Below are positions 1 to 6,190 of a stretch of DNA of 48,391 nt, piece by piece (positions within the stretch are counted from its first letter, which is position 1; each line of letters starts with the position of its first letter). The notes under the pieces are model-generated. The model ran no database searches and was not told the DNA's origin. It was given only the letters and a program-made list of their open reading frames with translations. The DNA is from Bacteroidota bacterium. Its GTDB lineage: Bacteria; Bacteroidota; Bacteroidia; 2-12-FULL-35-15. The position numbers and the translations under genes were made by a program. The stretch spans positions 1 to 48,391 of the forward strand of contig JAHEXZ010000034.1 of assembly GCA_023251835.1 (NCBI GenBank), read 5' to 3'.

Positions 1-1
1 A

Positions 2-850
2 GCGAATACCATTATAACCCAACAAAAAGCAGAAGTAGAAAAGCAAAAAAAAGTTGTAGAAGAAAAAAATAAAGATATTCTTGACAGCATCCATTATGCC
101 AAACGCATACAAGATGCACTGCTAAAGGCAGAAGAGCATGTTTCGGAACATTTACCTGAGCATTTTGTTTTGTTTACGCCCAAAGATATAGTAAGCGGTG
201 ATTTTTATTGGACGTATGAGGGGGTGAGGTATTGGTATGTTGCAGCAGTTGATTGTACAGGACATGGCGTACCGGGTGCATTTATGAGTATGCTCGGCAT
301 GTCATTTCTTAATGATATTGTTTCATCAAACAGTTGGCTGAGCGCAGCCGAAGCCACACCTGCCGAAATCCTTAATCAGCTTCGTGATAAAGTAGTAAAA
401 GAACTACGTCAAACGGGCGAAACCGGAGGAAGTAAAGATGGTATGGATATTTCCCTTGTTAGACTAAAATTAACACAGGGGGCTGAGCCTGTCGAAGTCC
501 AGTGGGCGGGTGCCAATAATGCACTAAATATAATTCAAAACGGGGAACTCCGAGAGATCAAAGCAGATAAGCAACCCATAGGCTATCATCCCGCACCAAA
601 ACCATTTACCAACCACGAAATACAAATCAAAAAGGGTGATAGCATTTATATTTTCTCCGATGGCTATGCCGACCAGTTTGGCGGCCCAAAAGGAAAAAAG
701 TTTAAGTACAAACAATTAGAAGAATTGCTTCTAACAAATAACCATTTACCAATGGACGAACAAAAAAATATTTTAAAAAAAACGTTTACTGATTGGAGAG
801 GCGCATTGGAGCAGGTGGATGATGTTTGTGTGATTGGGGTTAGAGTTTGA
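2..850 (+). CDS. SpoIIE/PP2C-family serine phosphatase, C-terminal part (cut by window edge)
   Basis: The frame is open to the left edge, so the true start lies outside the window. The visible part begins with a charged, Lys/Glu/Gln-rich helix that looks like a coiled coil, followed by the motif DSIHYAKRIQDAL that links sensors to this phosphatase domain. The phosphatase then carries the expected metal-binding acidic motifs: DIVSGDFYW, DCTGHGVPGAFMS, KDGMDISL, SDGYADQFGG and QVDDVCVIGV at the C-terminus. Such enzymes dephosphorylate Ser/Thr on anti-anti-sigma-like or other partner proteins; the partner is not visible here. The domain is a close paralogue of the C-terminus of the gene at 16107-19304, sharing the signature after SDGYADQFGG. 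The missing N-terminus is probably a TPR or propeller sensor, by analogy only. Confidence 0.9.
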   Translation, partial: ANTIITQQKAEVEKQKKVVEEKNKDILDSIHYAKRIQDALLKAEEHVSEHLPEHFVLFTPKDIVSGDFYWTYEGVRYWYVAAVDCTGHGVPGAFMSMLGMSFLNDIVSSNSWLSAAEATPAEILNQLRDKVVKELRQTGETGGSKDGMDISLVRLKLTQGAEPVEVQWAGANNALNIIQNGELREIKADKQPIGYHPAPKPFTNHEIQIKKGDSIYIFSDGYADQFGGPKGKKFKYKQLEELLLTNNHLPMDEQKNILKKTFTDWRGALEQVDDVCVIGVRV

Positions 851-864
851 AAAGTTACGAATAG

Positions 865-1863
865 CTAATACAACTTTAATCCGGCTTCAGCATAATTTCC
901 TTCTACTTCATTTAACAGACTTATAATCTCTTCATAGGAATTTGTTGTAACCAGTTTCAGCCGGTATTCTTTAAAATGAGGCAAGCCTTTGAAGTAATTG
1001 GTATAATGCCTGCGCATTTCAAGTATTCCGGCATGTTTACCTTTCCATTTAATGGAAAAATCAAGGTGTTCTTTACAAACCCGGACACGTTCAGCAATAG
1101 CAGGGGAGGGAAGGTGTTCGCCTGTTTTTATAAAATGTTTAATTTCATTGAAGATCCACGGATAGCCTATGCTCGCTCTGCCAATCATAATGCCATCAAC
1201 TCCATAGCGGTTTTTCATCTGCTTTGCTTTTTCCGGTGAATCAATATCACCATTTCCGAAAATGGGAATGGTGATACGCGGATTATTCTTTACTTCACCA
1301 ATTAGTGTCCAGTCGGCCTCTCCTTTATAAAGCTGGGCACGTGTACGTCCATGAATAGTAAGGGCTGCAATACCAATATCCTGCAAACGTTCAGCAACTT
1401 CTACCACATTTTTAGTTGAATCATCCCACCCAAGGCGGGTTTTAACTGTTACCGGACGGGTAGCAATCTTAACAATTTCAGAGGTCATCTTCACCATCTT
1501 TGGAACATCCTGTAACAAAGCAGCTCCTGCTCCCCTGCATGCTACCTGCTTTACCGGGCATCCATAATTAATATCAATCAAATCAGGGTGAGCATTATCA
1601 GCAATACTGCCTGCTTCACGCATGGAATCTATATCCGAACCGAATAGCTGGATACCTATAGGACGTTCTTGTTCAAAAATATCCAGCTTCTGAATGCTTT
1701 TAGCCGCATCCCTTATAAGGCCTTCTGAAGAAATAAACTCTGTATACATCAGGTCTGCCCCGTTTTTCTTACATACCGCACGAAAAGGGGGGTCACTGAC
1801 ATCTTCCATTGGAGCCAGCAATAAAGGAAAATCCCCTAATTCTATGTTGCCAATCTTAACCAC
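865..1863 (-). CDS. dusB: tRNA-dihydrouridine synthase, DusB type
   Basis: FMN-dependent enzyme that reduces uridine to dihydrouridine in the tRNA D-loop, acting in the cytoplasm. The 332-residue length is normal for the family. Seen directly: the N-terminal LLLAPMEDVSDPPFR segment, the NYGCP motif with the likely catalytic Cys near residue 101, the phosphate-binding-like GNGDI segment and the GIMIGRASIGYPWIF segment of the TIM barrel. The start is GTG: a TAA stop lies two codons upstream in frame and no ATG precedes the conserved MVKIGNIEL start, so GTG is nearly forced. It is transcribed towards the phosphatase gene (convergent, 14 bp apart). Its upstream region is filled by a nested palindrome (1904-2062). 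Assignment to the DusB branch is by overall resemblance. Confidence 0.93.
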   Translation of the reverse strand: MVKIGNIELGDFPLLLAPMEDVSDPPFRAVCKKNGADLMYTEFISSEGLIRDAAKSIQKLDIFEQERPIGIQLFGSDIDSMREAGSIADNAHPDLIDINYGCPVKQVACRGAGAALLQDVPKMVKMTSEIVKIATRPVTVKTRLGWDDSTKNVVEVAERLQDIGIAALTIHGRTRAQLYKGEADWTLIGEVKNNPRITIPIFGNGDIDSPEKAKQMKNRYGVDGIMIGRASIGYPWIFNEIKHFIKTGEHLPSPAIAERVRVCKEHLDFSIKWKGKHAGILEMRRHYTNYFKGLPHFKEYRLKLVTTNSYEEIISLLNEVEGNYAEAGLKLY

Positions 1864-1903
1864 TTTAAGTTATTGATAAACGTTATAAAATTGAAATTGC
1901 AGG

Positions 1904-2062
1904 TTTCGGTGCTCTGCACCTTTAAAAAACAGATGCTTTTGTAAGCTACAAATATTTTGCGGCTCGGCCGCTATAATCTGCTTTGAGTCCAAAAAGCGGC
2001 AGAGCCGCGAAATATTTGTAGATAAAGTCAAATATAAATCTGTTAGGTGCAGCGCACCGAAA
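1904..2062. repeat. Nested palindromic element upstream of dusB
   Basis: Two pairs of inverted arms are nested. The outer arms are 1904-1921 (TTTCGGTGCTCTGCACCT) and 2045-2062 (AGGTGCAGCGCACCGAAA). The inner arms are 1946-1971 and 1996-2021, both holding ACAAATATTT plus a GCGGC...GCCGC stem. The RNA could fold into one long rod. The arms are far more GC-rich than the flanks. It occupies most of the 334-bp gap between dusB and the CPBP protease gene. Only one copy is present in this window, so dispersal is inferred from its form. Confidence 0.8.
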
Positions 2063-2161
2063 TATAATAATGTGTGTATTGGGCGTATATTGCTTGTTCG
2101 TTTAGAAAGAATATAATCCACGTGTTTTGCCTGCAAAGCTGCTAAGATTCAGTATAATTTA

Positions 2162-2169
2162 TAATTTTG
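2162..2169 (+). promoter_or_regulatory. Probable -7 box (TAATTTTG) of the CPBP protease gene
   Basis: An exact match to the Bacteroidota -7 consensus TAnnTTTG lies 28 bp before the ATG at 2198. I could not place a convincing -33 TTTG element at 17-21 bp. Confidence 0.5.
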
Positions 2170-2197
2170 CAGCAAAATTACCCAAAAAACGCAAGGA

Positions 2198-3106
2198 ATG
2201 CAACATACAGAACAAGAGCGCCATTCATGGCTTAAGTTGATTATACTCTTTATTTACATTTTTATTTTAGGAGTCATAACCATTTTTGGGGATGGTGGGG
2301 ATGTAGGAATGAATTTAGACAATCCGAATACGGTTATGCTGTTAAAAGTGCTACAGGCGGCAAGTGTACTTTTAATTTTTATTTTTCCTGCGTTTATGTT
2401 TGCCGCCTTCTGGACAAAGCCGGGAATACGTTATCTGGGTATTACCACTAAATCTGATTTTGTAACATTGGCACTTGCTACAATTGGTATGCTTATCGCG
2501 ATGCCTCTTATTAACTGGCTGTCTGAGCTTAATCAACACATGAAATTGCCTGAGGTATTTAGTGGTATTGAAATATGGATGCAGCAGAGTGAAGAAAAAG
2601 CAGCACTGATTACTGATGCTTTTACAAAAGGTACTTCAATAGGTGTTTTAATAATGAATTTATTTGTGATTGCATTTATGGCAGCTATTAGTGAAGAGCT
2701 GTTTTTTAGAGGTATTTTACAAAAAGTGATGGTAGAATGTTTTAAAAACAAACATATCGGAGTATGGGTCAGTGCAATTGTTTTTAGTGCTTTTCACATG
2801 CAGTTTTATGGTTTCCTTCCCCGAATGTTGATGGGAGTTTACCTTGGCTATTTATTTCTGTGGAGCGGTTCATTATGGCCGGGAATACTTGCGCATTTTA
2901 TCAATAATGGTATGGCTGTATTTTTAGTTTGGCTGGCAAACAGGGAAGTTATTAGTAAAGATATTGATAAAGTGGGTATGCAACAGGAGGAATTGATATA
3001 TGTAATAATCAGTAGTGTGCTGGTTGCCGCATGTTTGTTCATTGTTTTTAAATTGGGAAAAAAAAGACTTCAGGCATCCGCTCTTACTTCGGAACAAAAT
3101 GAGTAG
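2198..3106 (+). CDS. CPBP (CAAX/ABI) family intramembrane glutamic endopeptidase
   Basis: A polytopic membrane protein of 302 residues with about eight hydrophobic segments. It carries the three family motifs: EELFFRGIL near residue 166 (paired Glu and Arg), SAIVFSAFHMQ near residue 195 (catalytic-type His), and GSLWPGILAHFINNG near residue 230 (second His and Asn). Family members are Rce1-like glutamate proteases; in bacteria they are linked to bacteriocin self-immunity, prenyl-protein-like processing or sigma/anti-sigma control. The substrate cannot be inferred here. The gene stands alone, converging with the zinc-ribbon gene 11 bp downstream. ATG at 2198 is preceded by AAGGA, a weak ribosome-binding-like sequence. 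Confidence 0.9.
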   Translation: MQHTEQERHSWLKLIILFIYIFILGVITIFGDGGDVGMNLDNPNTVMLLKVLQAASVLLIFIFPAFMFAAFWTKPGIRYLGITTKSDFVTLALATIGMLIAMPLINWLSELNQHMKLPEVFSGIEIWMQQSEEKAALITDAFTKGTSIGVLIMNLFVIAFMAAISEELFFRGILQKVMVECFKNKHIGVWVSAIVFSAFHMQFYGFLPRMLMGVYLGYLFLWSGSLWPGILAHFINNGMAVFLVWLANREVISKDIDKVGMQQEELIYVIISSVLVAACLFIVFKLGKKRLQASALTSEQNE

Positions 3107-3117
3107 GAAAGAAAATT

Positions 3118-3468
3118 TTACTCTTTTCTTTTCACCAGAAAATAATAATCATTTTCTATTGGCAGATAACCATATTCATAGCAAAAGAAATAAGTAGCTC
3201 CTTTTTTGGTGGTATATATATTTGTATAATACTGAAAATTAAATCCTTTTTGAATAAGTTTTGCTTTGGTTGTTTTTGCTGTTTCTTCAGGGATAAGCTC
3301 TTCAAGTATTCTTCTGTTTTTTCGTAAAATATTATTTACGTTTCTTACGTAGTTGGTGGTATCGCTGTTTAACTTATTGTTATATGAATTTCTGCAAAGA
3401 TCGGAACAGAATTTTTTATCTGCCCTTCCTTTTATAGGTTCTCCGCATTCAGGACATTCTTTGCTCAT
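3118..3468 (-). CDS. Small zinc-ribbon protein of unknown function
   Basis: 116 residues. The N-terminus is a zinc ribbon with Cys5, Cys8, Cys21 and Cys25 (CPECG... FCSDLC), followed by a basic helical stretch (VRNVNNILRKNRRILEEL) and a mixed beta C-terminal part rich in Tyr and Phe ending FLVKRKE. The ribbon resembles the DUF2116/YacG-like treble-clef class; similar short proteins are common in Bacteroidota but have no assigned role that I know. A Bacteroidota promoter matches just upstream (3491-3521), supporting a real, separately transcribed gene. Confidence 0.75.
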   Translation of the reverse strand: MSKECPECGEPIKGRADKKFCSDLCRNSYNNKLNSDTTNYVRNVNNILRKNRRILEELIPEETAKTTKAKLIQKGFNFQYYTNIYTTKKGATYFFCYEYGYLPIENDYYFLVKRKE

Positions 3469-3490
3469 GGTTTTACCATTATTTGAGTTT

Positions 3491-3521
3491 CAAATATAAT
3501 AATTGCATTAATGCGAACCAA
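3491..3521 (-). promoter_or_regulatory. Bacteroidota-type promoter of the zinc-ribbon gene
   Basis: On the minus strand TTG (3519-3521) is separated by 20 bp from TATATTTG (3491-3498), an exact TAnnTTTG -7 box. The predicted transcript start lies about 15 bp before the ATG at 3468. Confidence 0.55.
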
Positions 3522-3560
3522 GGGGGGAGGAGCTGTATAGATGCGATAGAGTTAATCTTA

Positions 3561-5126
3561 TTATTTCACCTTGAGCAACTCAGACACGGCATTATTAGCA
3601 TTAACAACACCTCCGGAAATACACAACTCTTTCACTCTCGTTTTCTTTTTACCTGCACCCGGCAATAGAACTTTCTTCTTATATGGAACCACTGTTTTCA
3701 TCATCACAGCTTTTACTTCTTCTGCTTTTAACTCAGGAAAATAACTTCTGATCAATGCAGCAACACCGGCTGTAGAAGGTGCAGCCATGCTTGTTCCTGA
3801 TTCGCTAATGTATTTATTATCAGGAATAGTAGAATAAATATCTACTCCCGGAGCAAATAAATCAACTTTTAATTTTCCATAATTAGAAAAGCTGCCGATC
3901 AGATTTTTATTTTTTTTGTATGCATTTGCACCAACTTCAATCCAGTTGGGAGCTGTAATTCCTGTATATAATTCGCGGTTGGGAAAGGTAAGTGCTGAGT
4001 CAACATTTTTTGATTCATTACCGGCTGCGTGTATAAGTAATACATCTTTAGACAAAGCATACTGTATTGCTTCATCCACTATTTTTTTATCCGGTGAATA
4101 ATATTTACCAAAACTCATATTAATAACGGATGCGCCATTATCAACAGCATAATGTATAGCATTAGCAATATCCTTATCTCTTTCATCTCCGTTGGGAACA
4201 GCTCTCACAGGCATAATCTCAACATGATTTGCAATGCCATTAATACCAATATTGTTATTTCTTACTGCTGCAATAATACCTGCTACATGTGTTCCATGCA
4301 GAGCATCAGGTCCTTTGACGCGGTTACACCCGTAATAACGTTCATTGGTGTTATTTATATCATCACCAATAGTATATTGGCGAATTGAGTCGGTATTTAA
4401 TTTGTTGTATTTAACATTATTTTCAAGGTATTCTTTTCCTTCATTCAGCTGCTTTTCTAATTCTTCTGGTTTTACGCCAAAGGCAAATGCAAGCTTCGTG
4501 AATTTTTTCAGTTGTTTCTCTCTCTTGTTTTGTGCAGTATAATTATTGAATGCAGCTTTGGTGAGTGAGCCATTATTTTGTTTTTTCACTTTAATCAGAA
4601 AATCGTAAACAAAATTAATAGCTTGTAGTTCCTGCTCATCTTTTTCCATGTCAGCTATAAACGTTGCTTTCGTTTTTTTAAATTCTGCAAACTCTGGTAT
4701 TTCTGTTCCTGTTAGTTTATTGGTATCTGCATGGCTGAATTTTTTATTCAAACGGTGATATATTCTCGCAAGTTCACTTGCTTCATAATTGATATCCCCA
4801 TTCCGGCCTCCTAAAAAGCTCCATCCATGAACATCATCTATGTAGCCATTCTTATCATCGTCTATTCCATTATCGGGTATTTCTCCTGTATTTGTCCAAA
4901 TAACATCTTTCAAGTCTTCATGATCTGTATCAACACCACTATCAATAACAGCAACAATAACTGTTTTAGCTTTTTTATCTTTTAGTTTTTCATAGGCCTT
5001 TTCTACTCCAGCTCCGTAGGTTTTGTCAGATAGAGGATCCATAAGTATCCAGTTATCGGGTGATTTTTTTTGTGCGAATGTAAAGGTAGCTGCAAACAAT
5101 GCGGCAAAAAACAGGTGTTTATGCAT
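3561..5126 (-). CDS. Secreted S8 (subtilisin-like) serine protease with a large insertion
   Basis: 521 residues with an N-terminal signal peptide (MHKHLFFAALFAATFTFAQ). The catalytic triad is complete: Asp62 in VIDSGVDTDHEDL, His277 in HGTHVAGI and Ser446 in GTSMAAP, with an oxyanion Asn in HAAGNES. The Asp-to-His spacing is about 215 residues, against roughly 30 in classical subtilisin. The extra segment (about residues 105-265) is charged and Lys/Glu-rich, with helical character. There is no recognisable propeptide, and no T9SS sorting domain at the C-terminus, which ends in a Lys-rich segment and ELLKVK. It probably acts in the periplasm or is anchored by other means. Bacteroidota S8 proteins with such an insert exist; the role of the insert is unknown to me. 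Confidence 0.92.
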   Translation of the reverse strand: MHKHLFFAALFAATFTFAQKKSPDNWILMDPLSDKTYGAGVEKAYEKLKDKKAKTVIVAVIDSGVDTDHEDLKDVIWTNTGEIPDNGIDDDKNGYIDDVHGWSFLGGRNGDINYEASELARIYHRLNKKFSHADTNKLTGTEIPEFAEFKKTKATFIADMEKDEQELQAINFVYDFLIKVKKQNNGSLTKAAFNNYTAQNKREKQLKKFTKLAFAFGVKPEELEKQLNEGKEYLENNVKYNKLNTDSIRQYTIGDDINNTNERYYGCNRVKGPDALHGTHVAGIIAAVRNNNIGINGIANHVEIMPVRAVPNGDERDKDIANAIHYAVDNGASVINMSFGKYYSPDKKIVDEAIQYALSKDVLLIHAAGNESKNVDSALTFPNRELYTGITAPNWIEVGANAYKKNKNLIGSFSNYGKLKVDLFAPGVDIYSTIPDNKYISESGTSMAAPSTAGVAALIRSYFPELKAEEVKAVMMKTVVPYKKKVLLPGAGKKKTRVKELCISGGVVNANNAVSELLKVK

Positions 5127-5262
5127 TTATGAGGTTTGTATAAGGGTTAAGATTTGGACGATGTTATAACATATTTGAGAAATAATAAAACTTACCAGCC
5201 TGTTGCTAATGGTGTATTTGTATGCTTGGTTATGAAATGACCTAAGTCATTATGTCATTTTG

Positions 5263-5344
5263 TGTCATTTCGAATCCTGCTGAAAGCAGGGTGAGAAATC
5301 CTTGCAATCGATTGACAAGATTTCTCACTGCGTTCGAAATGACA
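5263..5344. repeat. Palindromic intergenic element (TGTCATTTCGA arms)
   Basis: The terminal arms TGTCATTTCGA (5263-5273) and TCGAAATGACA (5334-5344) are perfect inverted repeats. Inside lie paired GAGAAATC (5293-5300) and GATTTCTC (5319-5326), a small hairpin CCTGCT-GAA-AGCAGG, and the palindrome CAATCGATTG at the centre. The form belongs to a very widespread bacterial intergenic palindrome class. The rest of the 328-bp gap (5127-5454) holds no ORF I trust. Confidence 0.8.
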
Positions 5345-5400
5345 GGGGGCACAGGTTATCTACTCTTAAAAAGTAGTATATTTATTTCTAAGAAGATAAA

Positions 5401-5440
5401 CTTTGAAAGGCTGTTTTAGGCTAATTTTGAAACAGCCCCC
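5401..5440 (-). terminator. Possible terminator hairpin after the bacilliredoxin gene
   Basis: GGCTGTTT (5409-5416) and AAACAGCC (5430-5437) form an 8-bp stem, 18 bp beyond the stop of the minus-strand gene. The U-tract following it on that strand is short, so the call is weak. Confidence 0.35.
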
Positions 5441-5454
5441 ATTTTATTTGGCTT

Positions 5455-5865
5455 TTAACAAAATTCATTAAAAGCAGTTTGCAAATTTTCTGCAATCATT
5501 TGTGCTGTATGGCCTTCAATATGATGACGTTCAACAAAATGAACAAGTTTGCCATCTTTAAACAATGCTATAGAAGGCGATGATGGCGGATAAGGAGCAA
5601 AATGTTTACGGGCTTCTACAACTGCTTCGGTATCAAAACCGGCAAAAACAGTTGTTATTCTGTCAGGGCGTTTTGCTCCCGAAATAGATAGTTTTACACC
5701 TGGGCGCGCAGCACCTGCAGCACAACCACAAACAGAATTTACAACTACCAAAACACTACCTTTACTGTTTATAGCTGCATTTACTGCTTCCGGAGTTGTT
5801 AAATCTTCAAAACCGACAGCAGTAAGTTCTGCTTTCATTGGCTTTACAATACTTTCTGGATACAT
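5455..5865 (-). CDS. BrxA/BrxB-family bacilliredoxin (thiol-disulfide oxidoreductase)
   Basis: A 136-residue thioredoxin-fold protein of the YphP/YqiW family. The Cys46-Gly-Cys48 motif (NSVCGCAAGAARPG) is the family hallmark. In Firmicutes these proteins remove bacillithiol from proteins; in Bacteroidota they are common and presumably handle mixed disulfides with a local low-molecular-weight thiol. I chose the ATG at 5865 because conserved homology starts at MYPESIVKPMKAEL; a longer frame reaches back to 5964 but its extra 33 residues look non-conserved. The gene stands alone between two repeat-bearing gaps. Confidence 0.9.
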   Translation of the reverse strand: MYPESIVKPMKAELTAVGFEDLTTPEAVNAAINSKGSVLVVVNSVCGCAAGAARPGVKLSISGAKRPDRITTVFAGFDTEAVVEARKHFAPYPPSSPSIALFKDGKLVHFVERHHIEGHTAQMIAENLQTAFNEFC

Positions 5866-6036
5866 GATTATAGTTATTAGTTTATGATGTTTTAACAATT
5901 TAATTGAATGTAAAAATACAAAACATTCCTTTATACGGATATCCATTTTAACAATTCTTGGCAATCACTTTACAAAAGCAGAAAGCATTTATCCGATAAT
6001 AATAACATATATTTGTGATGGTTCTGAATCAATGAC

Positions 6037-6172
6037 TTTGGTAATATTTTGTTCGGTTGGGCTGAAGCCCATGATAATCGCGGTTTTACATTTGCCCCGA
6101 CCTTAAGGGGGATAAAACCAATGATAATAGGGGTTTTGGCCAAAATTATTAAAAAACTACCGAACTATTGTG
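6037..6172. repeat. Dispersed palindromic element, copy A
   Basis: About 135 bp that match, in inverted orientation, the element at 22940-23084; I estimate roughly 85% identity. Shared blocks include GGTAATATTTTGTTCGGTT, GGGCTGAAGCCC, ACATTTGCCCCGAC and AAAATTATTAAAAAACTACC. The ends (CTTTGGTA... and ...TACCGAACTATT) are imperfect inverted repeats. It lies just before the M16 peptidase gene and fills most of the gap 5866-6190. Confidence 0.85.
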
Positions 6173-6190
6173 AATTAAAAATAACAAATA

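Noticed and set aside
1870-2136. 88-residue minus-strand frame upstream of dusB
   Set aside because: It is the translation of the nested palindrome 1904-2062; both arms translate to mirrored low-value peptide and no start signal supports it.
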